Shown piece by piece: positions 18,037-28,686 of a DNA stretch of 64,000 nucleotides; within the stretch, counting starts at the first letter, position 1, and each line of letters starts with the position of its first letter. Under the pieces are notes generated by a model. It searched no databases and was not told the DNA's origin. It worked only from the letters and a program-made list of their open reading frames with translations. Source of the DNA: Glycomyces terrestris (GTDB taxonomy: Bacteria; Actinomycetota; Actinomycetes; Mycobacteriales; Micromonosporaceae); the NCBI RefSeq assembly GCF_003933745.1, contig NZ_RSEB01000007.1, forward strand, positions 186,001-250,000, read 5' to 3'. The translations under genes were made by a program, and so were the position numbers.

Positions 18037-19422
18037 GTGGCACGAGTAGCGATCATCGGCGGAGGCCCGGCCGGGTACGAGGCCGCCCTCGTGGCGGCCC
18101 AGCTCGGCGCCGACGTCACCCTCATCGAGGCCACGGGCGCCGGCGGGGCCTGCGTCCTCTCCGACTGCGTCCCCTCGAAGACCTTCATCGCCGCCTCCAA
18201 CGTGCTCACCGAGATCCACGAATCCGCGGAGCTCGGCGTGGCGGCCAAGGAGGCGACCACCGACCCCGTCGCCGTCAACGGCCGGGTGCGCCGCCTCGCC
18301 ACCCAGCAGTCCGCCGACATCGCCCAGAAACTCGTCAACCAGGGCGTGAACATCGTGTACGGGCGCGGCGCGCTCCGCGTCGACAAGGGCTACAACTACC
18401 TCCACGAACTCCACGTCGTCCCCCTCGAAGGCGAGCCGTTCGACACCGACGCCGACATCGTCCTCATCGCCACCGGCGCCACCCCCCGCACCCTCACCTC
18501 CGCGCCCGTCGACGGCGAGCGCATCCTCACCTGGCGCCAGCTGTACGACCTCAAGGAGCTCCCCGAGCACCTCATCGTCGTCGGCTCCGGCGTCACCGGC
18601 GCCGAGTTCGCCTCCGCGTACCTCGCCATGGGCTCCCGCGTCACCCTCATCTCCTCCCGCGACCGCGTCATGCCCCACGAGGACGCCGAGGCCGCCGAGA
18701 CCGTCGGCCGCGTCTTCGTGCGCCGCGGCATGGACGTGCGCAACCACTCCCGCGCCGCCGCCGCCCGCCGCACCGACGACGGCGTCGAGGTCGAGCTCGA
18801 CGACGGCACCGTCATCGAGGGCAGCCACGCCCTCATCTGCGTCGGCTCCATCCCCAACTCCGACAACCTCGGCCTCCACGCCTACGGCATCACCGTCGAC
18901 GAGCGCGGCTTCATCCCCGTCGACAAGGTCTCCCGCACCAACGTCCCCGGTGTGTACGCCGCCGGCGACGTCACCGGCATCCACGCCCTCGCCTCCGTCG
19001 CGGCCATGCAGGGCCGCATCGCGATCTGGCACGCCCTCGGCGAGGCCGTGCGCCCCATCAAGCTCGCGCACGTCGCCGCGAACGTGTTCACCGACCCCGA
19101 GCTCGCCTCCGTCGGCGTCACCCAGGCCGACGTCGACTCCGGCAGAGTGGACTGCCGCGGCGTGCTCCTGCCGTTCGCGTCGAACCCGCGCGCGAAGATG
19201 GTCGACCGCACCGAGGGCTTCGTGAAGCTGTTCGCGTGGAACTCCTCGGGGATCGTCGCCGGCGGCGTCGTCGTCGGCTCCCGCGCCTCCGAGCTCATCA
19301 CCCCGATCGCGCTCGCCGTCGAGCAGCGCCTCACCGTGGAGCAGGTCGCCCGCACGTTCACGATCTACCCGTCGCTGTCGGGCTCGGTCGCCGAGGCCGC
19401 CCGCCAGCTCATGGAGTTCTAG
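18037..19422 (+). CDS. lpdA: NAD(P)H-quinone dehydrogenase of the LpdA type
   Basis: The protein has 461 residues. It is a flavoprotein disulfide reductase-fold enzyme: VAIIGGGPAGYEAAL binds FAD, VVGSGVTGAEFASAY binds NAD(P)H, and VYAAGDVTG is the second FAD motif. The Cys pair at CVLSDC is spaced as in lipoamide dehydrogenase. The C-terminal His-Glu dyad is absent, the equivalent stretch reading IYPSLSGSV. Loss of that His marks the Rv3303c LpdA group, which reduces quinones rather than lipoamide. GTG 18037 has GAAAGG upstream. A cytosolic oxidative-stress role is inferred from the family. Confidence 0.88.
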   Translation: MARVAIIGGGPAGYEAALVAAQLGADVTLIEATGAGGACVLSDCVPSKTFIAASNVLTEIHESAELGVAAKEATTDPVAVNGRVRRLATQQSADIAQKLVNQGVNIVYGRGALRVDKGYNYLHELHVVPLEGEPFDTDADIVLIATGATPRTLTSAPVDGERILTWRQLYDLKELPEHLIVVGSGVTGAEFASAYLAMGSRVTLISSRDRVMPHEDAEAAETVGRVFVRRGMDVRNHSRAAAARRTDDGVEVELDDGTVIEGSHALICVGSIPNSDNLGLHAYGITVDERGFIPVDKVSRTNVPGVYAAGDVTGIHALASVAAMQGRIAIWHALGEAVRPIKLAHVAANVFTDPELASVGVTQADVDSGRVDCRGVLLPFASNPRAKMVDRTEGFVKLFAWNSSGIVAGGVVVGSRASELITPIALAVEQRLTVEQVARTFTIYPSLSGSVAEAARQLMEF

Positions 19423-19434
19423 ACCGGACGCGAA

Positions 19435-19464
19435 GCGGGCCCGCGCCGTCCGGCGCGGGCCCGC
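19435..19464. terminator. terminator between convergent genes
   Basis: A 13-bp stem (GCGGGCCCGCGCC at 19435-19447, complement 19452-19464) with a 4-base loop lies 12 bases after the reductase stop. Confidence 0.8.
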
Positions 19465-19478
19465 TCGTCTGCCGTCCC

Positions 19479-20492
19479 CTACTCGAAGGTCTCCACGCGC
19501 AGGTGGCGCAGCAGGTGCACATCGGTCGCGCCGCCGGTGGAGGACGCGAACCCGAACTTGAACGTGTCGGGCGCCTTGAACGGCACCTGGGCCTCCAGGA
19601 CGCGGACCCAGCCGGCGCCGTCCTGGAAGTCGATGTCGACGGTGACGTCCGGCTTCGGGTCGTCCGAGATCTTCAGCTTGACGAGGCGCTTCGCGTCGCC
19701 GAGCGTCTCGGCGCGCAGCGACTCGGGGAAGTCGGTGCCGTAGATGTCGCCGTCGCCGTAGCTGCCGATCTTCTCGTCGGTCGCGGTGGTCGCCAGCAGG
19801 CAGTAGCCGTCGGTGCCCTGGCCGGGGCCGCGGAGGGCCACGTTGTCGGGCGCGCGGTTGATGTTCTCGCTCAGGTAGTCCGGGGCCTGGTACTTCTCCG
19901 GGCAGCCCTTGCCGCGGCCCTCGGTGTCGGCCGAGAAGTTCCCCCACGCGTCGAGGCCGAGCCCGAGGTAGGCACCGTCGACGCCGTCGCGGACGATGTC
20001 CTTGCGGTGGAACTGGGCGTACCCGAGGCTGCCGCCGTACGCGCCGAGCTGCTCGAGGTCGGTGTCGCCGTCGACGATGAAGAACGAGATGCCGTCGGCG
20101 CCGGTGCCGCCGTACTGGTACTGGGCGAAGGTGACCTCGATGCCGCCCTCGTTGGTGAGCGCCTTGTTGTAGACGATGCCGCCGTGGTCGTACTTGCCGG
20201 TGTCGGTCAATTGCAGGTAGCCGGGGGTCTTGCCTTCGGCGGGGACCGGGCCGATCGCCTGGTCGGCGCAGGAGTCGAAGTCGTGCTCGCCGCCGGCCGC
20301 GGTGCTCGCGGTCAGGCAGGCGTTGTGCGAGTGGAAGTTCGGGTCGCTCACTTCGGTGCCGGTGAAGTCCTCGTCGACCAGCACGGTCTTCAGCGCCTCG
20401 GGGGCGGCCTGCGCCCCGGACGTCGCGGGCAGGGCGGCGAGTGCGGCGGCGAGCAGCAGCGAGCCCGCGCCGAAGGTGGCCATACGTTTCAC
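19479..20492 (-). CDS. secreted L-type (legume-like) lectin-domain protein
   Basis: The protein has 337 residues. It begins with a signal peptide (basic MKRM, hydrophobic AGSLLLAAALAALPA, cleavage near SGAQAAP). The mature part has the bacterial L-type lectin pattern: GIVYNKAL, GTGADGISFFIVDGDTD with the metal-binding Asp, GGSLGYAQ and GVDGAYLGLGLDAWGNFS, whose Asp and Asn match metal/sugar-binding positions. It has several Cys, probably paired outside the cell. A carbohydrate-binding extracellular role is inferred; no anchor or enzyme domain is present. It is monocistronic. Confidence 0.8.
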   Translation of the reverse strand: MKRMATFGAGSLLLAAALAALPATSGAQAAPEALKTVLVDEDFTGTEVSDPNFHSHNACLTASTAAGGEHDFDSCADQAIGPVPAEGKTPGYLQLTDTGKYDHGGIVYNKALTNEGGIEVTFAQYQYGGTGADGISFFIVDGDTDLEQLGAYGGSLGYAQFHRKDIVRDGVDGAYLGLGLDAWGNFSADTEGRGKGCPEKYQAPDYLSENINRAPDNVALRGPGQGTDGYCLLATTATDEKIGSYGDGDIYGTDFPESLRAETLGDAKRLVKLKISDDPKPDVTVDIDFQDGAGWVRVLEAQVPFKAPDTFKFGFASSTGGATDVHLLRHLRVETFE

Positions 20493-20685
20493 GAGTGCTC
20501 CTTCGTTCCTGTCTCGGGCGCCTGCCGACGGCTCGCGCCCGCTGAATCTGCGGCCGCAACCGCCGGCCGACTACAGAGCGAAGTTATCCGAGAACCATGC
20601 GTGAATGTGGAGGGTTCCATCAAATGAGGACGGTCCACAGGGGCGCGGGGCGGCGAAGCCGTCTCGCGCCCGGGCCGACCTCCGC

Positions 20686-21441
20686 TCAGGCGTCCCTGCG
20701 CCGCAGCGCGACCCACCCGCCGAGGAGCGAGGCCGCCGTCCACAGCACCAGGATCCCGATCCCCTCCCAGGGCCCGTAGTCCCGCCCGAACTGCGGGTCC
20801 CCGGGCACCGTCAGGTGCATGACGACCATGCCGACCTGGTCGGGCAGGTACTGCGCGACCGGCCTGATCGCGTCGAGGTTCCCCAGCCCCTGCGAACTCA
20901 GGAACAGGACCGGCAGCAGCACCGACAGCGTCACCACCATGCTCCGCAGCATCACCGCGACGCCCGCCGCGAACAGGCTCAGCAGCGTCAGGTGCGCCCA
21001 GCCGCCCAGCAGCGCCTCGATCGTCTCCCACTCGCCGAACCGCGCCGCGTCCGCGCCCAGCCGCGACTGCGCCACGACGAACGTCGCCACCTCGACCACG
21101 ACCGCCGCGGCCGCCACGACCAGGCCCGTCACGATCATCTTCGCCGCGTAGAACCGGCCCCGCGACGGCACCGCCGCCAGTGACACCCGGATCGTCCCGG
21201 TCGAGAACTCCGAACCGACGAACTGCACCGCGAACGTGATGAGCAGCATCTGCCCCAGCAGCAGGCTGAAGAACCCGGCCGCCAGCGGATCCTGCTCCCG
21301 CTCCGACGCCGCGAAACTCCCCGCGACCACCCAGCCGAGCCCGACCCCGACCACCGCGAACGCCGCCAGCATCACCGCCGTCGACCGCACCGTGCGGACC
21401 TTCACCCACTCCGCCGCCGCGGCGGCCCCCAGCGCGCTCAC
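20686..21441 (-). CDS. ABC exporter permease subunit
   Basis: The protein has 251 residues. Six hydrophobic segments are visible, beginning TAVMLAAFAVVGVGLGWVV, with SEFSTGTIRVSLAAVPSRG, the conserved loop of ABC-2 type permeases after the second span. The GTG start at 21441 overlaps the stop of the ATPase gene by 4 bases (GTGA), so they form one exporter. The substrate is unknown; the adjacent divergent sensor kinase and response regulator suggest control by that two-component system, as in antibiotic-stress exporters. Confidence 0.88.
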   Translation of the reverse strand: MSALGAAAAAEWVKVRTVRSTAVMLAAFAVVGVGLGWVVAGSFAASEREQDPLAAGFFSLLLGQMLLITFAVQFVGSEFSTGTIRVSLAAVPSRGRFYAAKMIVTGLVVAAAAVVVEVATFVVAQSRLGADAARFGEWETIEALLGGWAHLTLLSLFAAGVAVMLRSMVVTLSVLLPVLFLSSQGLGNLDAIRPVAQYLPDQVGMVVMHLTVPGDPQFGRDYGPWEGIGILVLWTAASLLGGWVALRRRDA

Positions 21442-22169
21442 CGGCTGCCTCCCGCCCGGTACTCGACCGAATCGCTCGTCAGGCGCATGAACGCCTCCTC
21501 CAGGTTCGCGCCCGAATGCGCGGACACGAACTCGTCCGTCGGCAGGTCCGCGAGCAGCCGCCCGCGCCCGATCACGACCAGATGGGACGCCGTCAGCGCC
21601 ATCTCCGACATGAGATGACTCGACACCAGCACCGTCCGGCCCTCGCCCGCGAGCCGCTTCGCGAGGTTCCTGATCCAGATGACGCCCTCCGGATCGAGCC
21701 CGTTCACCGGCTCGTCCAGGATGAGCACCCCCGGGTCCCCGAGCAGCGCCGCCGCGATCCCCAGCCGCTGCCGCATGCCCAGTGACAGCGTCCGCGCCGC
21801 CTTCCCCGCCGCACCGGCCAGCCCCGTCTCGTCCAGGACCGCCGCCACGCGCTGCCGGCCCAGGCCGTTCGACCGCGCCAGCCACAGGAGGTGGTCGCGC
21901 ACCCGGCGCCCCGGGTGCACGTCGGACGCCTCCGCGAGCGCGCCGACCACGGTCAGCGGGCGCTTCAGCTCCGCGTACCGCCGCCCGCCGACGAGCGCGC
22001 TCCCGGCCGTGGGCCGGTCGAGGCCGAGGATCATCCGGATGGTCGTGGACTTGCCCGCGCCGTTCGGGCCGAGGAAACCGGTGACGCGCCCCGGCTCCAC
22101 GCGGAACGACAGGTCGTCGACGGCCGTGCCGCCCCGATACCGCTTGGTCAGATGGTTCACTTCGATCAC
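21438..22169 (-). CDS. ABC exporter ATP-binding subunit
   Basis: The protein has 243 residues, shorter than the usual about 300 for this class because the C-terminal regulatory extension is small. Walker A is GPNGAGKST, the signature reads LSLGMRQRLGIA in place of LSGGQ, Walker B is GVLILDEPVNGLDP, and SSHLMSEMALTASH is the switch His region. GTG 22169 is the best start (MIEVNHLTKRY follows). It is coupled to the permease gene downstream. Confidence 0.92.
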   Translation of the reverse strand: MIEVNHLTKRYRGGTAVDDLSFRVEPGRVTGFLGPNGAGKSTTIRMILGLDRPTAGSALVGGRRYAELKRPLTVVGALAEASDVHPGRRVRDHLLWLARSNGLGRQRVAAVLDETGLAGAAGKAARTLSLGMRQRLGIAAALLGDPGVLILDEPVNGLDPEGVIWIRNLAKRLAGEGRTVLVSSHLMSEMALTASHLVVIGRGRLLADLPTDEFVSAHSGANLEEAFMRLTSDSVEYRAGGSR

Positions 22170-22278
22170 CCGGCCACCGTACGAATCCCGAAGGGCCCCT
22201 TCCCAGTCCCCGAAGGTCGCGACCTCCCGCGACGAAAGTGGGCGGCCGGGCCCGCCCGCCGGTGCGTACCCTGGCCCC

Positions 22279-23139
22279 ATGAGAGGTCTCCTCGCGGCGG
22301 TCGCGGTCGTCCTGGCCGAGTTCGCCGTCCTCGCGATGCTCCCTGCCGGGCCCGCGCCCGCCGGCGTCCTCGCCCTCCTCACCGCCGCGGTCGTCGTCGC
22401 CCTCTGGCAGCGCCACCGCGGCGCCGTGCGCGAACGCGAAGCCGCCGTCCACCGCGAACGCCTCCGCCTGGCCCGCGACATGCACGACCGCATCGGCCGC
22501 CGCCTCGGCCTCGCCGCCGTCCAGGCCGCCGCCCTCGAAGTCCGCGAGACCGACCCCGAGCGCCGCGCCGAAGCCCGCCGCGTCGGCGACACCGTCCGCG
22601 GCGCCGTCGACGACCTCCACGGCCTCGTCGCGGTCCTCCGCGGCGGCGACGACCCCGGCCCCGGCTTCGACGCCGCCGCGGCGGCCGCCCTCGCCGCCGA
22701 GTTCATCGAGGCCGGCGTCCCAGTCGACCTCCGCCGGCACGGCGACCCCGGCCCCCTGCCCGCCGCCGGCGCCCGCGCCGCCTACGCCGTCCTCGAAGAA
22801 GGCCTCGCGAACGCCGCGAAGCACGCCCCCGGCGCTCCCGTCACGGCGACCGTCACCTGGGAGGACGACGCCCTCATCGTCGCCGTCGAGAACCCCCTCC
22901 CCGCCGCCGCACCGGCCCCGCTCCCCGGCGGCCACGGCCTCGCCGGCCTCCGCGAACGCGTCGACGCCGCCGGCGGCCTCCTCGACCACCGCGCCGACGG
23001 CGGGCGCTTCCGCCTGAACGCCGTGCTGCCCAAGGCGACCGCGCCGCAGACCGCGCCCCGCGTCCGCGCCGCCGCGCTCGCGACACTCGTGCTGCTGCTC
23101 CTCCTGGTGCCGCTCACGATGGTCACGGGGGTCCGATGA
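22279..23139 (+). CDS. sensor histidine kinase (HisKA_3 class)
   Basis: The protein has 286 residues. Two N-terminal membrane helices (residues of about 3-22 and 28-43) leave almost no extracellular loop. The phosphoacceptor His lies in LARDMHDRIGRRLGLAAVQ (residues 70-88). The ATPase part has EEGLANAAKHAPGAPV (N box) and GGHGLAGLRERV (G box). The last 25 residues are a strongly hydrophobic segment (AALATLVLLLLLVPLTMV), an unusual third membrane helix after the catalytic domain. It is coupled by ATGA to its response regulator and divergent from an ABC exporter that it may control. Confidence 0.9.
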   Translation: MRGLLAAVAVVLAEFAVLAMLPAGPAPAGVLALLTAAVVVALWQRHRGAVREREAAVHRERLRLARDMHDRIGRRLGLAAVQAAALEVRETDPERRAEARRVGDTVRGAVDDLHGLVAVLRGGDDPGPGFDAAAAAALAAEFIEAGVPVDLRRHGDPGPLPAAGARAAYAVLEEGLANAAKHAPGAPVTATVTWEDDALIVAVENPLPAAAPAPLPGGHGLAGLRERVDAAGGLLDHRADGGRFRLNAVLPKATAPQTAPRVRAAALATLVLLLLLVPLTMVTGVR

Positions 23140-23777
23140 CGACCTTGGTCATCGCCGACGACGAGCCGCTCGTCGTCGCAGGCGTCCGCACCGTCCTCGA
23201 GGCGGCCGGGTTCACGATCTCCGCTGCCGTCCATGATGGACGCGCTGCGCTGGCGGCGGTCGAACGCCACCGCCCGCGGGTGGCCCTCCTCGACCTCAAC
23301 ATGCCCGGCCTCGGCGGCCTGGCGGTGGTCGAACGCCTGGCCGCGGCCTCGCCCGCGACCCGGGCGCTGATCCTCACGTCCTTCGGCGACCAGGAGAACG
23401 TCCTCGCCGCCGTCGAACGCGGCGCGGCCGGGTTCGTCCTGAAGAGCTGCACCCCAGAGGAACTGGTGACCGCGGTCCGCGCGGTCGCGGCGGGGGAGGC
23501 GTACCTGTCGCCCGTGGTCACCCGCATGGTCCTCGGCCTCGTCGCCCCGGAGGCGGCACCGCGGCGCCGCGACGCCCTCGCCCGCGTCGACCGCCTCGCC
23601 GCCCGCGAACGCGAGGTCCTCGCCCTGCTGGCCGAAGGGCTCACCAACGCGGAGATCGCGGCCCGCGCGCACATGAGCGAAGCGACGGTGAAGACCTACG
23701 TCAGCCGGGTCCTCGCCAAACTGGAGTGCGCCAACCGGGTCCAGGCGGCCCTCCTGGCCAGAGACGCCGCGGGCTGA
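23136..23777 (+). CDS. LuxR/NarL-family response regulator
   Basis: The protein has 213 residues. The receiver domain has the acidic pair DDE near residue 8, the phosphorylation Asp in VALLDLNMPG, Thr/Ser in LILTSFGD and Lys in FVLKSCTPEEL. The C-terminal HTH is LAAREREVLALLAEGLTNAEIA followed by the recognition helix SEATVKTYVSRVLAKL. It is translated from an ATG overlapping the kinase stop. Likely targets are the divergent exporter genes and its own operon. Confidence 0.95.
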   Translation: MTTLVIADDEPLVVAGVRTVLEAAGFTISAAVHDGRAALAAVERHRPRVALLDLNMPGLGGLAVVERLAAASPATRALILTSFGDQENVLAAVERGAAGFVLKSCTPEELVTAVRAVAAGEAYLSPVVTRMVLGLVAPEAAPRRRDALARVDRLAAREREVLALLAEGLTNAEIAARAHMSEATVKTYVSRVLAKLECANRVQAALLARDAAG

Positions 23778-23779
23778 GT

Positions 23780-23933
23780 TATCCACAGGGCGAAAATGAA
23801 TGCTGGCCGAACCGGTGAACCGCTGCCAGAGTTGAGGCATGACCCGATCGACCAGCGCACCCGCCCGAACCGCCGACGCCCGTCGCGACCCTCGGGCCAG
23901 TGGGGACGCCCGTCGCGCGGGAAGTTATCCACA
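23780..23933 (+). promoter_or_regulatory. two perfect DnaA-box-like sites in a 416-bp gene-free region
   Basis: TTATCCACA occurs exactly at 23780-23788 and 23925-23933, same orientation, 145 bp apart, in a region (23778-24193) that otherwise holds only the terminators of guaB1. The first starts directly at the response-regulator stop codon. They may titrate DnaA or regulate transcription; no other origin hallmarks (AT-rich unwinding element, box clusters, dnaN) were seen. Confidence 0.5.
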
Positions 23934-24080
23934 GGCCGAAAAACAAACCTTGGCAACCTCAGCCCGACCTGTGATTGTTGGTAGAGAAAAAACGTCTGCT
24001 CCGCCGGCGGTGGTGGAGTGCGGAGCAGCGGCAGGACTGGCGGCAAAGGAAGTGGGAACCCCGGGGGCCGCCCCCGAAGA

Positions 24081-24171
24081 CCGAGCGCGGGTGCACCCGC
24101 GCTCGGCTCCTGCCGGACATCTCGCGAGAAACCGCGGGCGCCCGCCATCAGGCGGACGCCCGCGGTCTCGC
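24081..24171 (-). terminator. palindrome plus hairpin downstream of guaB1
   Basis: A 26-bp perfect palindrome (24081-24106, starts CCGAGCGCGGGTG) and a second hairpin (arms GCGAGA...CCGCGGGCG at 24124-24146, partner ending 24171) lie in tandem after the guaB1 stop codon at 24194 on the minus strand. Confidence 0.65.
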
Positions 24172-24193
24172 AAGGAAGACTCGCCCCGCAGCC

Positions 24194-25687
<1,494 letters not shown>

Positions 25688-25824
25688 CTAACCCGATTTC
25701 GGTCGCCGGCGGCAGTGCTTGTGGTGCTACGCACAGCAACGTCAATTGTCCCTCGTCGGGGAGTCGCCTGTAAGTCTGGGACCCGACAGATCCGTTACGG
25801 CTTCCCGTCACCGGGCCCGCTCGG

Positions 25825-27567
25825 CTACTCCGAGATCTGGCAGATCGGCGCCCCGGCCGCCACGACGTCGCCGATGGCGACCTCGAGCCCGGAGACCGTG
25901 CCGGACTTGTGCGCCTCGATGGGCTGCTCCATCTTCATGGCCTCGAGGACCACGATCGTGTCGCCCTTGACGACGGACTGCCCGTCGGTCACGGCGACCT
26001 TGACGATGGTGCCCTGCATCGGGGACGGCAGCGAGTCGCCGCCGATCGCGGGCCCGGAGTCGGACTGCTTCTTCGCGGCGCGCTTCTTCGGCTTGCTCGA
26101 CGCGACCGGGTTCAGCAGCCCGGCCGGGATCGACACCTCGAGGCGCTTCCCGCCGACCTCGACGACGAGGCTGGTGCGCTCCTCCGCTTCGCCGCCGGCG
26201 CCCGCGCCCGCGTTGAACGGCTCGAGCGTGTTGTCCCACTCGGTCTCGATCCAGCGGGTGTGGACGGTGAAGTCCTCGGCGAACGCCGGGTCCTCGACGA
26301 CGAGGCGGTGGAACGGGAGCACCGTCGCGATGCCCTCGACCTCCATCTCCGCGAGCGCGCGCCGCGACCGGCGCAGGGCCTCTTCGCGGGTCGCGCCGGT
26401 GACGATGACCTTCGCGAGCAGGGAGTCGAAGTTGCCGTCGATGACGGAGCCCTCTTCGATGCCGGTGTCGACGCGCACGCCCGGCCCGGCCGGGAGGCGC
26501 AGCTTCGTGACGGCGCCGGGGGCGGGCAGGAACCCGCGGCCGGGGTCCTCGCCGTTGATGCGGAACTCGATCGAGTGGCCGCGCGGCGCGGGGTCCTCGG
26601 TGAGCGGCACGGCCTCGCCGGACGCGATGCGGAACTGCTCGCGCACGAGGTCGAGGCCGCTGGTCTCCTCGGAGACGGGGTGCTCGACCTGGAGTCGGGT
26701 GTTCACTTCGAGGAAGGAGATGGTGCCGTCGACGGCGACGAGGAACTCGACGGTGCCGGCGCCGTGGTACTCGGCCTCCTTGCAGATGGCCTTGGCGGCG
26801 TTGTGGATGACGGCGCGCTGCTCGTCGGTGAGGAACGGCGCGGGGGCCTCCTCGACGAGCTTCTGGTGGCGGCGCTGGAGGGAGCAGTCGCGGGTGCCGA
26901 CGACGATGACGTTGCCGTGCGTGTCGGCGAGGACCTGCGCCTCGACGTGGCGGGGCCGGTCGAGGTAGCGCTCGACGAAGCACTCGCCGCGCCCGAACGC
27001 GGCCTCGGCCTCGCGGACCGCGGACTCGTACAGGTCGGGGATCTCCTCGCGGGTGCGGGCGACCTTGAGGCCGCGGCCGCCGCCGCCGAACGCGGCCTTG
27101 ATCGCGACGGGCAGGCCGTGCTCGTCGGCGAACGCGAGGATCTCGGAGGCGTCCTGCACGGGGTCCTTGGTGCCGGGGACGAGCGGCACGTTCGCCTTCA
27201 TGGCGAGGTGGCGCGCGGTGACCTTGTCGCCGAGGTCCCGGATGGACTGCGGCGTGGGGCCGATCCAGGTGAGCCCGGCGTCGATGACGGCCTGGGCGAA
27301 CTCGGCGTTCTCCGAGAGGAACCCGTACCCGGGGTGCACGGCGTCGGCCTCGGACCGCTGCGCGATCCGGATCAGCTTGTCGATCCGCAGGTAGGTGTCG
27401 GCGGCCGTGAGGCCGTCGAGGGCGAACGCCTCGTCGGCCAGGAGGGTGTGGGGCGCATCGCGGTCGCCGTCGGCGTAGACGGCGACGGACTCGAAGCCGG
27501 CGTCACGGCAGGCCCGGATGACTCTCACTGCGATCTCGCCGCGGTTGGCGATCAAAACCTTGCGCAC
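25825..27567 (-). CDS. acyl-CoA carboxylase alpha subunit (biotin carboxylase + BCCP)
   Basis: The protein has 580 residues. The biotin carboxylase part (1-450) begins [19 protein letters not shown] and has the ATP-grasp loop [12 protein letters not shown] and [12 protein letters not shown]. The C-terminal 80 residues form a biotinyl domain with the modified Lys in LEAMKMEQP, preceded by a Lys/Ala linker. It resembles AccA3 of mycobacteria, which serves acetyl-, propionyl- and long-chain acyl-CoA carboxylases with separate beta subunits, none of which is nearby. GTG 27567 follows a -10-like TACACT by 7 bases, suggesting a leaderless mRNA. Confidence 0.93.
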   Translation of the reverse strand: MRKVLIANRGEIAVRVIRACRDAGFESVAVYADGDRDAPHTLLADEAFALDGLTAADTYLRIDKLIRIAQRSEADAVHPGYGFLSENAEFAQAVIDAGLTWIGPTPQSIRDLGDKVTARHLAMKANVPLVPGTKDPVQDASEILAFADEHGLPVAIKAAFGGGGRGLKVARTREEIPDLYESAVREAEAAFGRGECFVERYLDRPRHVEAQVLADTHGNVIVVGTRDCSLQRRHQKLVEEAPAPFLTDEQRAVIHNAAKAICKEAEYHGAGTVEFLVAVDGTISFLEVNTRLQVEHPVSEETSGLDLVREQFRIASGEAVPLTEDPAPRGHSIEFRINGEDPGRGFLPAPGAVTKLRLPAGPGVRVDTGIEEGSVIDGNFDSLLAKVIVTGATREEALRRSRRALAEMEVEGIATVLPFHRLVVEDPAFAEDFTVHTRWIETEWDNTLEPFNAGAGAGGEAEERTSLVVEVGGKRLEVSIPAGLLNPVASSKPKKRAAKKQSDSGPAIGGDSLPSPMQGTIVKVAVTDGQSVVKGDTIVVLEAMKMEQPIEAHKSGTVSGLEVAIGDVVAAGAPICQISE

Positions 27568-27574
27568 GTCCCGC

Positions 27575-27580
27575 AGTGTA
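27575..27580 (-). promoter_or_regulatory. putative -10 element for the carboxylase gene
   Basis: On the minus strand TACACT ends 7 bases before the GTG start; no Shine-Dalgarno is visible. The remaining gap to 27862 (about 280 bases) has an AT-rich spot near 27680-27700 but no gene that I can support. Confidence 0.4.
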
Positions 27581-27862
27581 GTTGCCGGGTATCGGTGACC
27601 GGGCGGACGGCGACTCAGAGCGCGCGGATGAATCGGCATGAACCGGGCGTTCTTTGGAGGGTCTCCATAAGACGGGTTGTGGATTTTTTAGCGTGATTCC
27701 CTGAACGATCGTTTGAGTGACGCAGGCCCGTCCCGCCCGCCCCGGCGTGATTCCGGACCGGAACCGGGCCCGAGCGCCCCCCCGGAGGGCCCGGGTTGGG
27801 TGCCGCCGCGGAGGACGGTTCGACCCGGAGTGCCCGCGCCGTCGGCTGCGGGGCCGACGCGG

Positions 27863-28540
27863 TCACGAGTCCTCGAACACCGACTGCCACATCGCGGCCT
27901 CCTCAGCGAACTTCTCGCTGCGGATCGCCTCGCGCCAGTGCGCGGCCTGCTCCGGGTCGGGGTCGGGCCCGATGGCGAGGTCGCCGGACTCGATGCGCCC
28001 GGCCGTGTCCTCACACCACTCGGCGTCGGTGTTCCAGAGGTCGGTCTGTCGCTTGAGGAGCGCCCGCACGTGCGCGGGCAGGAACGCCGACTCCCGGTCC
28101 TCGGCGACGTCGGGCGAGGTCGCGGCGAGGATGACGGTCACCGATTCGACGCGGTGGTAGAGGGTCTCGGCGCGCTGGCGCAGGAGGGCGATGTTCTCGG
28201 CGCGGGTGAGGACGGTCGCGAAGGACCAGGCGGTGTGGAATGGGTCGTCGCCGCCGCTGACCTCCCACAGCTTCTCGCGGAGCGTGCGCTGGAACTCGGC
28301 CTCGCCGTGGGCGGTGATCCGGTACGTGGTGCGCGCGGGGCGGGCGTCGACCGACTCGGTGCCGGCGACTTCGAGGCTGCCGTCGGCCGTGAGTCGCTTC
28401 AGCGCGTGGTAGATCGAGCCGGCGCCGATCTCGGAGATCCCCGGCATCCGCCACGAGTCGAGCTCCCGGCGCACCAGGTACCCGTGGACGGGGCCGAGCC
28501 ACCTGACCAGGCCGAGGACAAGCAGACGCGTGCTCCACAT
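27863..28540 (-). CDS. PadR-family transcriptional regulator
   Basis: The protein has 225 residues from the ATG at 28540. The N-terminal winged helix has LLVLGLVRWLGPVHGYLVRREL, then EIGAGSIYHALKRLTADGSLEV and the wing with TTYRITAHGEAEF. The C-terminal half (helical, FAEEAAMWQSVFEDS at the end) is the dimerisation/Vir-like region. A perfect TATAAT lies 9 bases upstream of the ATG, so the mRNA is probably leaderless. It is divergent from a DrrAB-like exporter, the classic arrangement for a PadR repressor that responds to the exported compound. Confidence 0.9.
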   Translation of the reverse strand: MWSTRLLVLGLVRWLGPVHGYLVRRELDSWRMPGISEIGAGSIYHALKRLTADGSLEVAGTESVDARPARTTYRITAHGEAEFQRTLREKLWEVSGGDDPFHTAWSFATVLTRAENIALLRQRAETLYHRVESVTVILAATSPDVAEDRESAFLPAHVRALLKRQTDLWNTDAEWCEDTAGRIESGDLAIGPDPDPEQAAHWREAIRSEKFAEEAAMWQSVFEDS

Positions 28541-28549
28541 GCCCGCAAT

Positions 28550-28625
28550 ATTATACCTTTGACTAATCTCGCGGCTTCGCCTATACCTGGTTGTGCGCCG
28601 TCGCACCCCACCGATATAGTCAAAG
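28550..28625. promoter_or_regulatory. divergent promoters with paired AGTCAAAG half-sites
   Basis: CTTTGACTA (28557-28565) and its exact complement TAGTCAAAG (28617-28625) sit 51 bases apart in opposite orientation. The first abuts the minus-strand -10 TATAAT (28555-28550) of the PadR gene; the second overlaps a plus-strand -10-like TATAGT (28615-28620) for the exporter. This is well placed for PadR binding at both promoters. Confidence 0.6.
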
Positions 28626-28686
28626 TTGAACAAGGAACCAGGTTCACTACTCCCGGTTTTCGAACCCAGTCACCCGCGAGGTACCA

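Noticed and set aside
23780..23933. Chromosomal origin of replication
   Set aside because: Only two DnaA boxes, no AT-rich unwinding region and no dnaA/dnaN/gyrB neighbours.
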